Shown piece after piece: positions 9,358-18,728 of a DNA stretch of 64,000 nucleotides (positions within the stretch are counted from its first letter, which is position 1; each line of letters begins with the position of its first letter). A model generated the notes under the pieces. The model had not been told where the DNA came from. It did not search any database and saw nothing but the letters and a program-made list of their open reading frames with translations. A program made the position numbers and the translations under genes. The stretch spans positions 3,792,001 to 3,856,000 of the forward strand of contig NZ_CP104558.1 of NCBI RefSeq assembly GCF_025398035.1, written 5' to 3'. The stretch is from Rossellomorea vietnamensis (GTDB lineage Bacteria > Bacillota > Bacilli > Bacillales > Bacillaceae_B).

Positions 9358-9373
9358 CAGTAGTAAACTACTG
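9358..9373. promoter_or_regulatory. short inverted repeat upstream of ytgP
   Basis: CAGTAG-TAAA-CTACTG forms a perfect 6-bp dyad about 75 bases before ytgP, in the gap between divergent ytfP and ytgP. It might be an operator; no regulator is indicated. Confidence 0.3.
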
Positions 9374-9446
9374 ATAGTGTGTAAATTTCGAGTTGGATTT
9401 TATTTTGTTTGTGTAACGGGCAACAAGATATATAGAGAGGGATACT

Positions 9447-11066
9447 ATGTCATCTAAATTAATAAGAGGAACGTTTATCTTAACGTTAGGGACCTTTATT
9501 TCGAAGTTTTTGGGTCTTTTTTATGTTATACCGTTTGATGATTTGTTAAAAGGTCATGAAGAAGGGGCATCCCTTTATCAATATGGATATGTACCTTATA
9601 CGATCTTTCTGACAGTAGCGACTGCAGGAGTGCCACTGGCCGTTTCAAAATTTGTTTCAAAATATAATGCCATCGGAGAATATGCCGTAGGGCGGAAATT
9701 ATTTAAATCCGGGCTCTTGCTCATGACGCTGACTGGTGTCGTATCATTCCTCATTATGTATGCATTCGCACCGATCTTTGCAGAAATGACGATCAAAAGC
9801 GATGAGCAGGTCATTTCCGTTGCCCAGGTGACCACCGTCATCCGGGCCGTGAGCTTTGCCCTGATCATCATTCCGTTCATGAGTTTGATCCGGGGATTCT
9901 TCCAGGGTCATCAATCCATGGGGCCGACAGCGGTTTCCCAGGTGATTGAACAGATCGTCCGGATCGTCTTCCTCCTTGGCGGGATTTATGTTGTATTGAA
10001 CATTCTGGATGGGACCGTGACAACGGCCATTTCCGTTGCGACATTCGCAGCTTTCGTAGGGGGACTTGCAAGTCTCGGAGCATTGATCTGGTATTGGTTC
10101 AAGCGAAAACCTCATTTGGATGAACTCCTTGAAGAGGACCGGGGGAACGAAGAGATTTCGTTAAAAGCGATGTACAAAGAAATCATTGCTTATTCGATTC
10201 CCTTCATTTTTGTGGGACTCGCCAATCCATTGTTTCAACTGGTGGATCAGATCACGTTCAACACTGCCATGGCAGATATCGGGAACGCGAAAGTCTCGGA
10301 CCATGCTTTTGCCGTATTGAACTTCTATACGCACAAACTCGTCATCATTCCGGTGTCACTGGCGACAGCTTTTTCCATGACGCTGATTCCGTTGATCACT
10401 ACGTCTTATACGAGCGGTGACCGGAAGACGATGCGCAGGAACATTGATCAGACCTTTCAGATTCTGTTGTTTCTGACCGTGCCGGCAGCACTCGGACTGG
10501 CCCTTTTGGCTGAACCGATGTATACGTTGTTCTACCACAGTGACGCTCTCGGGACGTCGATTTTACGATCATATGCACCTGTAGCGATCCTGTTTGCATT
10601 ATTTGCGGTGACAGCAGCGATCCTTCAAGGGATTGATGAGCAAAAGTTCACGATTTTCAGCCTGCTTGTAGGACTGCTTCTGAAGCTGGTCCTGAACATC
10701 CCGCTCATTCGCCTGTTTGAAACACAGGGGGCCGTGCTTGCGACAACGATCGGATATGCAGTGGCAATCCTGATCAATCTCTATGTGATCAAAAAGTACG
10801 CTCGATATCAATTCAGGTTGATTTTGAGAAGGACCATGTTCATCGGCGCTTTGAATGCCGTTATGGCAGGGGTCGTATTGGTACTGTATGCTGTCCTGGT
10901 TAAATTCCTTAGTCCGGAGACAGGATTTCAATCCATCATCCTTGTAGCCATCTGCGGCGGAGTGGGAGCACTCGTATACTTCTACCTGAGCTTAAGAAGC
11001 AAACTCGCAGACAAATTGTTCGGTGACAAGATTTCGAAAATCCGCAGTAAGCTGCGTATCGGGTAA
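9447..11066 (+). CDS. ytgP: lipid II flippase of the MOP/MurJ family (YtgP)
   Basis: This 539-residue integral membrane protein has about 14 hydrophobic segments and the polysaccharide-exporter (MATE-like MOP) fold. It begins RGTFILTLGTFISKFLGL, the usual first helix of SpoVB/YtgP proteins. B. subtilis YtgP (MurJ) moves lipid II across the membrane for cell-wall synthesis. The ATG follows AGAGAGGGATACT. SpoVB-type paralogues are the main alternative, but the position next to ytfP and the pseudouridine synthase gene favours YtgP. Confidence 0.88.
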   Translation: MSSKLIRGTFILTLGTFISKFLGLFYVIPFDDLLKGHEEGASLYQYGYVPYTIFLTVATAGVPLAVSKFVSKYNAIGEYAVGRKLFKSGLLLMTLTGVVSFLIMYAFAPIFAEMTIKSDEQVISVAQVTTVIRAVSFALIIIPFMSLIRGFFQGHQSMGPTAVSQVIEQIVRIVFLLGGIYVVLNILDGTVTTAISVATFAAFVGGLASLGALIWYWFKRKPHLDELLEEDRGNEEISLKAMYKEIIAYSIPFIFVGLANPLFQLVDQITFNTAMADIGNAKVSDHAFAVLNFYTHKLVIIPVSLATAFSMTLIPLITTSYTSGDRKTMRRNIDQTFQILLFLTVPAALGLALLAEPMYTLFYHSDALGTSILRSYAPVAILFALFAVTAAILQGIDEQKFTIFSLLVGLLLKLVLNIPLIRLFETQGAVLATTIGYAVAILINLYVIKKYARYQFRLILRRTMFIGALNAVMAGVVLVLYAVLVKFLSPETGFQSIILVAICGGVGALVYFYLSLRSKLADKLFGDKISKIRSKLRIG

Positions 11067-11071
11067 AAGAA

Positions 11072-11102
11072 AAAGGGATGATGCGTGGTCATCCCTTTTT
11101 TA
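11072..11102 (+). terminator. terminator of ytgP
   Basis: AAGGGATGA pairs with TCATCCCTT around loop TGCGTGG, then a T run. Confidence 0.8.
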
Positions 11103-11214
11103 TTTTGAGTAAAGCTGCTTACCTTCAGCAGCCTCTGTGAAGAATAATAGAAGGAAGGGCGCATGCCCGTTGAAGTACGACCTTAAAAGGAATAATGAAT
11201 GGAGTGTGATTGAC

Positions 11215-11934
11215 TTGAGAATAGATAAAATGCTTGCGAATATGGGCTACGGCAGCCGGAAGGAAGTAAAGAAATTATTGAAGGATGGCGGCCTGCAGGT
11301 GAATGGGGAAGTCATCAAGGATGGAAAGGTCCATATTGATACAGAAAAGGATACCGTCATGCTGTACGGTGAACAGGTCGAATATAAGGAATACATCTAC
11401 CTGCTGATGAATAAGCCGCCGGGAGTCATTTCCGCCACTGAAGACGGACAGGATGAAACAGTGATTGATTTACTTCAGCTGGAAGATCAAATCTTCAATC
11501 CGTTTCCAGTGGGAAGACTGGATAAGGATACGGAAGGCTTCCTTCTGATCACGAACGACGGTCAATTATCCCACCAGCTTCTTTCGCCAAAGCGCCATGT
11601 GCCGAAGACGTATTTTGCCGTGATCGACGGAGAAGTGACCGAAGCCGATGTGGAAGCGTTCAAAAATGGTGTCACGTTGGACGATGGATATGAAACGAAG
11701 CCGGGGGATTTAACGATCTTAAAATCGGGTCTGACTTCGGATATCGAATTGACGATTACGGAAGGGAAATTCCATCAGGTGAAAAGGATGTTTGAAAGTG
11801 TCGGGAAGCGCGTAGTTTATCTGAAGCGTTTGACCATGGGACCCCTTGAGCTTGATGAAGACCTGGAGCTTGGTGAGTACCGTGAACTGACGGAAGAGGA
11901 AGTAACGCTCCTGAAAGAATATAAACCCCAATAA
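11215..11934 (+). CDS. 16S rRNA-type pseudouridine synthase (RsuA family, YtzG)
   Basis: An N-terminal S4 RNA-binding domain (about residues 1-48, MRIDKMLANMGYGSRKEV) is followed by the RsuA/RluB catalytic domain. The signature GRLDKDTEGFLLITNDG carries the expected catalytic Asp103. It should isomerise a uridine in small-subunit rRNA. I chose the TTG at 11215, because the S4 domain starts there and GGAG lies 10 bases upstream; the open frame extends further 5' without homology. Gene order after ytgP matches B. subtilis ytzG as recalled. Confidence 0.85.
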   Translation: MRIDKMLANMGYGSRKEVKKLLKDGGLQVNGEVIKDGKVHIDTEKDTVMLYGEQVEYKEYIYLLMNKPPGVISATEDGQDETVIDLLQLEDQIFNPFPVGRLDKDTEGFLLITNDGQLSHQLLSPKRHVPKTYFAVIDGEVTEADVEAFKNGVTLDDGYETKPGDLTILKSGLTSDIELTITEGKFHQVKRMFESVGKRVVYLKRLTMGPLELDEDLELGEYRELTEEEVTLLKEYKPQ

Positions 11935-11935
11935 A

Positions 11936-11980
11936 AAAACGGGGCAGCACCCTTCGCTAAAGGTGCTGTCCCGTTTTTTT
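11936..11980 (+). terminator. terminator of the pseudouridine synthase gene
   Basis: ACGGGGCAGCACC pairs with GGTGCTGTCCCGT, followed by TTTTTTT. Confidence 0.8.
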
Positions 11981-12045
11981 GTTATTTCAGTCATTTAGTC
12001 CGATATTTGTTCTGGTACGTTCAGTCTGTAGCCGTCAATGTTTGT

Positions 12046-12267
12046 TTATGACGTCAGCTTCACTTTTTTCTCTGTTGTTGTCCACTGTCCACGGCTTGGG
12101 CTTTGGACGAGGTCGTTATAGGCTAACACGTTGAGATCTCTTTGTATGGTTCGAGGAGTAATGCCAAATTCGTCTACAAGATCTTGAGTTGTTACAGTAC
12201 CCTTCTGTTTGATGTACATGTATACAGCTTTGATTCTAGTGAGCATACGATTGGTTGAAGGTTTCAA
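12046..12267 (-). CDS. ytzE: small DeoR-type helix-turn-helix regulator (YtzE-like)
   Basis: This 73-residue protein is essentially one winged-helix domain. The segment TTQDLVDEFGITPRTIQRDL (about residues 26-45) is a DeoR-family helix-turn-helix. No ligand-binding domain follows, so it acts alone or is a minimal regulator. The start is TTG at 12267, preceded by GGGAGTGG on the reverse strand; an internal ATG lies seven codons in. It converges on the pseudouridine synthase gene. Its targets are unknown. Confidence 0.75.
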   Translation of the reverse strand: MKPSTNRMLTRIKAVYMYIKQKGTVTTQDLVDEFGITPRTIQRDLNVLAYNDLVQSPSRGQWTTTEKKVKLTS

Positions 12268-12621
12268 AAAACCACTCCCTCATCATTTTTCCAAAAAGGC
12301 CAAGACTACATGCGTCATGTGTGCACCTCACGTGCTACCATATGTACTATGCGCTTTAGACAACCCCTTTTCTACAAATAGAGTTTACTCATAAGATGTC
12401 AGACAATTACATTGTACCCCTAATCCGACAAAATTTCTAGAATATTGTCCAAATTTACAAACAATTTACCTAGTAACTTGTTGGGTGTATTCCTAGAATA
12501 TGAAGAAAATGCTAAAAATATGTATTTATCTCTATAAAGCTCTTTTCGTGTAGAGTATTGCTACCTCACAGTTGATAGGAAGTAGTTGATTTGCTCTAGA
12601 GGAGGTTTGTAGGAATAAAAC
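12268..12621. other. gene-free stretch, no recognised feature
   Basis: AT-rich DNA upstream of ytzE, which should hold the ytzE promoter. I see no convincing coding frame, hairpin or RNA signature. Confidence 0.5.
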
Positions 12622-12761
12622 GTAGACCGTTCCTTTTCGCTGCAGGCACTTGCTTTCCGGCGGGGAGGAAGTTGAGCCTCCTCGGGCTTTGCCCTGTGGG
12701 GTCTCAACCTTTCCTCTATTTCCCGCAGGAGTCAAGTGCCTTCCGCTACAATCCACTCTGT
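12622..12761 (+). repeat. palindromic MITE-like repeat, copy 1 (subfamily CACTTG)
   Basis: This is a GC-rich element of about 140 bp inside AT-rich intergenic DNA. The left end (CTGCAGGCACTTG) is partly inverted against the right end (CAAGTGCCTTCCGC). The core GTTGAGCCTCCTCGGGCTTTGC is shared with the copies at 29857 and 54098, and in reverse with the copy at 13121. It can fold into a long imperfect hairpin. No coding capacity is supported. Confidence 0.8.
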
Positions 12762-13120
12762 GCTTCTATAATCTGACTGCCTAATGACGGAAAGACAAAA
12801 AATTCATAGATATGTTAATGGTTTATTTCAACAACAAATTATTTATATATCACCGGATTAACCTTATTATGATAGCTTAATAATCATTACCACTTAAGAT
12901 TTGGTTTATGAGTATTTAAGGCTCTTTTCTTAGGCTTTGATTTGCTATGTCATTCAAAATCTGCCTGAGGGGAAGCGATAGTTGATAAAGCTAAATGGTT
13001 CATCTGAATGAAGGAAAAGATTATTAGTGTCATTAGCTATTTTGTTCAATGCAGTTGAGAATGTTTTAGTTGAAAGGATGAGAGATTTAATCTATAAGGA
13101 GAAACACTTACACTTGGAAT
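12762..13120. other. spacer between two inverted repeat copies
   Basis: About 360 bp of AT-rich DNA without a supported gene, lying between repeat copies 1 and 2, which are in opposite orientation. Confidence 0.5.
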
Positions 13121-13249
13121 GTTGATTGGAGCGGAAGGTGCTCGACTCCTGCGGGAATTGCGGGAAAGTTGAGACCCCGCAAGGCAAAGCCTGAGGAGGC
13201 TCAACTCACGCCCCGCGGAAAGCGAGCACCTGTAGCGGAAATCAACCAC
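13121..13249 (-). repeat. palindromic MITE-like repeat, copy 2 (subfamily GTGCTCG)
   Basis: Read on the reverse strand, it runs from GTTGATTTCCGCT to AGCACCTTCCGCTCCAATCAAC and closely matches the copy at 54098. The ends GTTGATT/AATCAAC are inverted. The core GAGCCTCCTCAGGC differs by single bases from the other copies. Confidence 0.8.
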
Positions 13250-13436
13250 AACTCGCTACATAAAAAAGCAACAATGATTACAAAAATAGCTTTGTTTAAA
13301 GATAATCGATATAAATCTTTGAGAAAATGAGCTTTTTCATAAGTAAGGATTTTTCTTCATTCGCCTCGTTTGGATTTCCCCGTCAAACAGTATAAAATGG
13401 GAGGGGAAGACAATACATATAAAGCAGGTGGAGTGT

Positions 13437-14843
13437 ATGAGTATCAATTGGACGAATGAAGTGGAGAAACGGAAAGATGATTTGCTTAAGGACTTGCAGA
13501 AATTCCTTCAGATCAAAAGTGTGCTGGATGAAGAGGATGCAACAGAAGAGGCTCCTCTTGGAAAAGGTGTGAAGGAAGCTCTGTCTTACCTGTTGACTCT
13601 GGGTGAAAAAGACGGATTCACTCCTAAAAACGTTGATCACCTTGCCGGGCATTTGGAATTCGGTGAAGGGAAGGATCTTCTCGGCATTCTTTGTCACGTG
13701 GATGTGGTTCCTGAAGGGGACGGATGGAGCGTCGATCCTTATGGCGGTGAAATCAAAGACGGGAAGATTTTTGCCCGTGGAGCGATCGATGACAAGGGAC
13801 CGACCATGGCCGCTTATTATGCCATGAAAATCGTTAAGGATCTGGATCCAACCTTCAATAAGAGGATCCGCATGATCATCGGTACGGATGAAGAAAGCGA
13901 TTGGAGATGCGTAGAGCATTATTTCAAAAACGAGGAAATGCCGACGATGGGATTTGCTCCAGATGCAGATTTTCCGATCATCCATGCTGAAAAAGGGATC
14001 GCGGATTATGATCTGGTCCAGGTGAAGCCCGGGCAGGTGGCTGATTCAGGGATCAAAGTCCTTTCCTTTGAATCCGGACGCCGGTACAATATGGTACCTG
14101 ATTATGCAAAGGCCATCCTGGTTGTTGATGAGGATCATACGAAATGGGTACAGAACTTTGAAATCTTCACAAAGGATGAAGGGGTCAAAGGAAGCTACTA
14201 TATCGAAAATGGAGAGCTCGTGTTCCAGGTGGAAGGCGTGTCTTCACACGGCATGGAGCCGGACAATGGAAAAAATGCCGGTCTTTATTTAGCCGCGTTC
14301 TTATCAAAGCTGCCACTTTCCTCTCAGGGAAAACAGTTCTTTGAATTCACGACTAAGCATTTCTTCAAAGATTCAAGGGGGATCCAGCTTGGTGTCAGCT
14401 ACACGGACGACATTACGGGGGATCTGACCATCAACGTCGGGAAGCTCCGCTACTCGGAAGCTGAAGGCGGACGATTAGGGTTGAACATGCGCTATCCGGT
14501 GACCTTTGATATGGATAAAGGGAAGAGCATCATCGAGAACATTGAGGGGTATTCCATCGAGAATTTCACAGACAGCAAGCCTCATCATGTTTCCAAGGAT
14601 GATGAACTCGTACGGACACTGAAAAAAGTATATGAAGATCAAACGGGCGAAAGAGGCGAGTTATTGAGTATCGGTGGAGGCACATATGCGAGAAGCCTGG
14701 AAGCCGGTGTAGCCTTTGGAGCATTATTCCCGGGCCGTGAAGATATTGCCCATCAAAAGGATGAATACATGTATATCGAGGATCTCCTTAAAGCGACGGC
14801 CATTTACGCCCAGGCGATTTATGAATTAGCGTGTGAATCATAA
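13437..14843 (+). CDS. pepV: dipeptidase PepV (M20 metallopeptidase)
   Basis: This 468-residue zinc dipeptidase of the M20 family should hydrolyse dipeptides in the cytosol. Likely metal ligands and catalytic residues are in HVDVVP (His87, Asp89), AIDDKGP (Asp119) and GTDEESD (Glu152/Glu153). A C-terminal GGGTYAR segment is typical of PepV. I chose the ATG at 13437 because AGGTGGAG sits just upstream; a GTG nine bases earlier overlaps that site. It is followed 24 bases later by dat, so the two are probably co-transcribed. The B. subtilis homologue is YtjP. Confidence 0.92.
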   Translation: MSINWTNEVEKRKDDLLKDLQKFLQIKSVLDEEDATEEAPLGKGVKEALSYLLTLGEKDGFTPKNVDHLAGHLEFGEGKDLLGILCHVDVVPEGDGWSVDPYGGEIKDGKIFARGAIDDKGPTMAAYYAMKIVKDLDPTFNKRIRMIIGTDEESDWRCVEHYFKNEEMPTMGFAPDADFPIIHAEKGIADYDLVQVKPGQVADSGIKVLSFESGRRYNMVPDYAKAILVVDEDHTKWVQNFEIFTKDEGVKGSYYIENGELVFQVEGVSSHGMEPDNGKNAGLYLAAFLSKLPLSSQGKQFFEFTTKHFFKDSRGIQLGVSYTDDITGDLTINVGKLRYSEAEGGRLGLNMRYPVTFDMDKGKSIIENIEGYSIENFTDSKPHHVSKDDELVRTLKKVYEDQTGERGELLSIGGGTYARSLEAGVAFGALFPGREDIAHQKDEYMYIEDLLKATAIYAQAIYELACES

Positions 14844-14867
14844 GAGAGAGAAGGGGGAGAGGGTAGG

Positions 14868-15716
14868 ATGAACACAGTATTTGTAAACGGGGAACTGATC
14901 GATCGTGACAAGGCGAAGGTCGATATCGAGGACCGTGGTTATCAATTCGGGGACGGCATCTATGAAGTGATCCGGGTGTACGACGGAAACACATTCACCA
15001 TGAAGGAGCATATGGAAAGGCTGTATCAAAGCGCTGAAAAAATGAAGCTTTCCATCCCGTATGGCGAAGAGGATTTCACATCTAAGCTCCTTCATTTGAT
15101 TAACGTCAATGGCGTCAAGGACGGAATCGTCTATTTACAGGTGACACGTGGTGTATCAGCACGTCAGCATCATTTTCCTTCAGGAGATGTAGTGGGAAGT
15201 GTCGTTGCGTATACGAAGGACTTCCCTGTTCCGGCTCACCAGATGGAGCAGGGCGTAACGGCCAAGCTCGTGGAAGATATCAGATGGCTGCGTTGTGACA
15301 TAAAGAGCCTTAATCTCCTTGGTAACCTTCTGGCAAAACAGGAGGCGGCGTCAGAAGGGCACTTCGAAGCAATTCTGCATCGCGGTGACACGGTAACCGA
15401 AGGCTCCTCTTCCAATGCCTTTATGGTGAAAGACGGGATCATCTATACGCATCCCGTGACAAACCTGATCCTGAATGGAATCACAAGAAGAGTCATTGAA
15501 GATCTATGCAGAAAAAATGGGATCTCTTTTCAAGAAGAAACGTTTTCCGTTTCTGAATTGATGACAGCAGATGAAGTATTCATTGCCAGTACCACTTCAG
15601 AAGTGATGCCTGTGGTCAAGATCGATGGACAGGAAATCGGAGAAGGAACACCAGGTGCTGTCACGAAAAGGCTTCAGTCGCTGTTCAATGAAAGAAAAGG
15701 GAAGGAAGCCCGTTAA
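14868..15716 (+). CDS. dat: D-amino-acid transaminase
   Basis: This 282-residue fold-type IV PLP enzyme interconverts D-alanine plus 2-oxoglutarate with pyruvate plus D-glutamate, feeding peptidoglycan precursors. The PLP lysine is Lys146 in DIKSLNLLGNLLAKQ. The motifs YQFGDGIYEVIR (25-36) and GVSARQHHFP fit D-alanine aminotransferases rather than branched-chain enzymes. The ATG follows AGGGTAGG. It sits in a short operon behind pepV. Confidence 0.93.
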   Translation: MNTVFVNGELIDRDKAKVDIEDRGYQFGDGIYEVIRVYDGNTFTMKEHMERLYQSAEKMKLSIPYGEEDFTSKLLHLINVNGVKDGIVYLQVTRGVSARQHHFPSGDVVGSVVAYTKDFPVPAHQMEQGVTAKLVEDIRWLRCDIKSLNLLGNLLAKQEAASEGHFEAILHRGDTVTEGSSSNAFMVKDGIIYTHPVTNLILNGITRRVIEDLCRKNGISFQEETFSVSELMTADEVFIASTTSEVMPVVKIDGQEIGEGTPGAVTKRLQSLFNERKGKEAR

Positions 15717-15736
15717 ACCAGTTTTGGAGGCAATAC

Positions 15737-16012
15737 ATGTTGATTTGTTCACAACCATTTATGAAGACCGAACGAAGAATAGAAGACAACCAGCAATTCA
15801 CCGTAGAGACGGAGGAGCATCTGTATTTGTACAGTGACCGGATTGTCACGCCTACGAAAAGCTTCACCATCAGTGATGTGATGGATGTGACAAGTAAGCC
15901 CCTGTCCGCTTATTATACGTTTTTGTATCTTCACACGATCGAAGGGGTCTGGACGTTCGTCGTCAAATCTTCTCCCGAACAATTCATCTCACATTATCAT
16001 CGCGTTAAATGA
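15737..16012 (+). CDS. hypothetical protein, 91 residues
   Basis: I do not recognise this family. The protein is soluble, with no signal peptide or membrane segment. It appears beta-rich (QFTVETEEHLYLYSDRIV, then YYTFLYLHTIEGVWTFVVKS), which could be a small PH-like or single-barrel fold. The ATG follows TTGGAGGCAATAC. Only 20 bases separate it from dat, so it is probably the third gene of the pepV-dat operon. A terminator follows. Confidence 0.65.
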   Translation: MLICSQPFMKTERRIEDNQQFTVETEEHLYLYSDRIVTPTKSFTISDVMDVTSKPLSAYYTFLYLHTIEGVWTFVVKSSPEQFISHYHRVK

Positions 16013-16021
16013 ACATAAGAA

Positions 16022-16058
16022 AGAGGCTGCCACGTATTTGGGGCAGCCTCTTGTCGTT
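16022..16058 (+). terminator. bidirectional terminator between the pepV operon and ytkP
   Basis: GAGGCTGCC pairs with GGCAGCCTC around a 10-base loop. It is flanked by an A-rich left side and a T-rich right side between convergent genes. Confidence 0.7.
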
Positions 16059-16061
16059 TTA

Positions 16062-16991
16062 TTAAAATCTGAATAAGTCACTTGATAGATAGCGTTCTCC
16101 CGTATCGCAGGCGATGCACACCACGACATCTTCAGGTGATAATTTTTTCGCCACTTCGATCGCAGCGTAACAGGCGGCTCCTGATGATGGTCCGACTAGG
16201 ATCCCTTCTTCGCTTGCCATTCGGCGGGCGATGTCATAGGCCTGTTCGTCTTCGATTTTATGAATTTCATCATATACATCCGTATTCAGGATGTCGGGAA
16301 CGAAGCCTGGACTTGTACCGACCAATTTATGCCTGCCTGGTTTCCCTCCGGATAGGACCGGTGATCCCGCCGGCTCCACTACATGGACAGCGAGCTCGGG
16401 ATAATGTTCCTTGAGCACCTCGCCTGTTCCGGTGATCGTTCCCCCTGTACCCGCCGTAGCGACGAATGCCGACAGGGGCTTGCCGATTTCCTTCATGGCT
16501 TCGACGATCTCAAGGGCCGTTGTTTTCCGGTGGGCCTCGGGATTTGCATCGTTTTCAAACTGCATGGGCATGAAGCTGTTAGGGATCTGCTCTGTCAGTT
16601 CTTTGGCTTTTTCGATGGCACCGGGCATTTTGTCATCCCCTGGTGTCAATACCACTTCAGCTCCATAGGCCTTCAGGAGGTTGATCCGTTCTTGAGTCAT
16701 CGTATCCGGCATGACAAGGATCGCACGATAGCCCCGTGCCGCTGCATTCATGGCAAGGCCGATCCCCGTGTTTCCACTCGTAGGCTCGATGATGGTTGAA
16801 CCTTCTTTCAAGAAGCCTTCTTTTTCCGCTTCCACGATCATTTGATAAGCGGCTCTGTCCTTGACGCTTTTACTCGGATTGTAGAATTCCAATTTTACAT
16901 ATACATCCGCACCGTCAGCAGGGTTTAACCTATTTAATTTTACAAGGGGGGTGTCCCCGATCAATTCTGCGATATTTTGTACAACTTTCAT
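16062..16991 (-). CDS. cysteine synthase-family PLP enzyme (YtkP)
   Basis: This 309-residue fold-type II PLP enzyme resembles O-acetylserine sulfhydrylase, which makes cysteine from O-acetylserine and sulfide. The PLP lysine lies in NPSKSVKDRAA (about Lys44), and the substrate loop EPTSGNTGIG and phosphate-binding GTGGTITG are present. I prefer the second ATG (16991), which has GGAAG six bases upstream; the ATG at 16997 abuts that site. B. subtilis YtkP occupies the same place beside ytlP. It could serve as a secondary CysK; a cystathionine beta-synthase-like role cannot be excluded. Confidence 0.88.
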   Translation of the reverse strand: MKVVQNIAELIGDTPLVKLNRLNPADGADVYVKLEFYNPSKSVKDRAAYQMIVEAEKEGFLKEGSTIIEPTSGNTGIGLAMNAAARGYRAILVMPDTMTQERINLLKAYGAEVVLTPGDDKMPGAIEKAKELTEQIPNSFMPMQFENDANPEAHRKTTALEIVEAMKEIGKPLSAFVATAGTGGTITGTGEVLKEHYPELAVHVVEPAGSPVLSGGKPGRHKLVGTSPGFVPDILNTDVYDEIHKIEDEQAYDIARRMASEEGILVGPSSGAACYAAIEVAKKLSPEDVVVCIACDTGERYLSSDLFRF

Positions 16992-17156
16992 GTTCATCTT
17001 CCTTTCAGAAAACTTTCTTCTTCTATCGTACTAATTCAGATAAATGTTATCAAATAAATTAGCTTTGTATTTCATTTTTATTGCATTTCCTTCTAGTCAT
17101 TCTCTCTCATGACACATTTTGCTAAAATGAAAGTAATAACTGAAAGGACGGGTGAT

Positions 17157-17708
17157 ATGTTGAAAGCTCACTATTTCTTTGCACTTTCCCTGCCTGAGGA
17201 AACGAAGCGGTATTTGAATGATTGCATGGAGCCGATGAGGCTTGAGGGCTCGTTTAAGAAATGGGTCCACCCGGAGGATTATCACCTGACTCTGGCCTTT
17301 TTGGGGAGTGCGGCTGAACTCGTGCCGGTCATGGATAAAGTGGGGAGGCTGAGGCATCCTTCTTTTCCGTTGACCTTGAGCGGATTTGGCACGTTCGGGA
17401 AGAGTGATTCCCCGAGGATCCTGTGGATGGGGGTCGAGCCTTCCGACATGCTTCACCGTCTCAAGGACCTTGTGTTTGGTGCATGTGAAGAAGCGGGCTT
17501 TCAATTGGATCAGAGACCATTTTCACCGCATATCACAGTGGGGCGGAAATGGAATGAGGAAGCTCCCTTTACCCAAGAGTGGCTGAATGGATACAAGCCT
17601 CCTGAACGCCATACGTTTACAGCAACAGAAGTGGTATTATATCAAACCCACATGGACCGGCTGCCTAAGTATGAAGCCATCCACACCATCCCTTTACAGG
17701 CAAATTGA
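17157..17708 (+). CDS. thpR: RNA 2',3'-cyclic phosphodiesterase (ThpR/LigT, YtlP)
   Basis: This 183-residue protein of the 2H phosphoesterase family opens 2',3'-cyclic phosphates on RNA ends. Two HxTx motifs are clear: His43-Leu-Thr45 in HLTLAFLG and the later HITVGRKW. I chose the ATG at 17157, preceded by AAAGGACGGGTG; an upstream in-frame ATG lacks a ribosome site. The next gene starts 23 bases after the stop. Confidence 0.88.
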   Translation: MLKAHYFFALSLPEETKRYLNDCMEPMRLEGSFKKWVHPEDYHLTLAFLGSAAELVPVMDKVGRLRHPSFPLTLSGFGTFGKSDSPRILWMGVEPSDMLHRLKDLVFGACEEAGFQLDQRPFSPHITVGRKWNEEAPFTQEWLNGYKPPERHTFTATEVVLYQTHMDRLPKYEAIHTIPLQAN

Positions 17709-17731
17709 CCGACACGAAAGGACCGATTCCT

Positions 17732-18676
17732 ATGGCACAGCTGATTAAACTTCAAGATTACGTTTCACGATACGAAACGGATTTATATAGATATCCTTCC
17801 CAATTTGTCCGATTAAAAAAGCAGCAATGGGAAAAAATGAAACAACATTGGGAGAATGGAGATCTGCCAAAGCCATCACCACCAGTCCAGGAATGGGCTG
17901 ACGAAGAGAAGAACTCCATGAAAGACAAGCTCTTTTCCCTTTTTAAGAAGAAAGAGGATGAAGAAGAAGTAACGATTCCGGAGTCGAGTGATGAAGACCT
18001 TCAATTGGACATGGATGCAGGTCAGGATATTCACTCGGAAGAAGAATTGAAAGCTTCCTTCTTGAACCTTGTATTTGATTTTCAGCTGAGATGGGCGAGT
18101 TCTACGATCACGGAGAAATCCTATGTGGATAACAGCTACCATTATGACGAACGATTACGGTATCTTCTTCAACGCTTCCCGGATAATATTTTTGTCATGT
18201 ACAACCCCGTCCTGAAAATTAAAAATGCACCCGTCGAACTGGAAACGGTCCTGATCACCCCTACAGGCATATGGTGTTTGACCTTTCTCGAGTTTGAAGA
18301 GGGAACAGCCTATATCGGTTCAGGGGAGCGGTTCTGGGTAAAAAAATGGGGGGATAGGGAAGAAAAGGTGTTAAATCCCCTTATCGGCTTGAAAAGGATG
18401 GAGAGAATCGTCCATCAGATCACCCGTTATGCCGGGGTGGAACTGCCCATTTACCAAGCCGTCATAAGCAGGAATGGGTACATAGATTATCCTCAATCCC
18501 CAGTCGGGATTCAGTTTTTGGATAAACGGATCCACCATGAATGGTTCCAGCAGCAGCGTTCAAGCTCTTCACCGATCAAGAGTGTCCAATTGAAAGCGGC
18601 TCAGGCCATTATGGAGTATTGTCAAACGACTTCCTTCAAGAGGCTGCAGTGGGAAGAAGCGGCGTCAAAGGAGTAG
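17732..18676 (+). CDS. NERD-like domain protein (YtlQ)
   Basis: This 314-residue soluble protein corresponds to B. subtilis YtlQ by position. Residues up to about 80 are helical and charged, ending in an acidic linker (KKKEDEEEV). The C-terminal half (about 130-280) contains LETVLITPTGIWCLTFLEFEEG and ERFWVKKW, which resemble the nuclease-related NERD fold. I cannot confirm a catalytic set. The ATG at 17732 follows AAAGGACC and was preferred over a TTG overlapping the thpR stop. Confidence 0.65.
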   Translation: MAQLIKLQDYVSRYETDLYRYPSQFVRLKKQQWEKMKQHWENGDLPKPSPPVQEWADEEKNSMKDKLFSLFKKKEDEEEVTIPESSDEDLQLDMDAGQDIHSEEELKASFLNLVFDFQLRWASSTITEKSYVDNSYHYDERLRYLLQRFPDNIFVMYNPVLKIKNAPVELETVLITPTGIWCLTFLEFEEGTAYIGSGERFWVKKWGDREEKVLNPLIGLKRMERIVHQITRYAGVELPIYQAVISRNGYIDYPQSPVGIQFLDKRIHHEWFQQQRSSSSPIKSVQLKAAQAIMEYCQTTSFKRLQWEEAASKE

Positions 18677-18728
18677 CCGTCGGTTTTGAGAAGACGGGTA
18701 CAGGGTATATTCTTTCAAATAGAGTTGA

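Noticed and set aside
12622-12761. Structured repeat read as an rRNA or tRNA fragment
   Set aside because: It shows no cloverleaf or rRNA signature, and the same sequence recurs several times as an intergenic element.
13383-13985. A 200-codon reverse frame over the start of pepV
   Set aside because: It is complementary to conserved PepV motifs and has no upstream signals.
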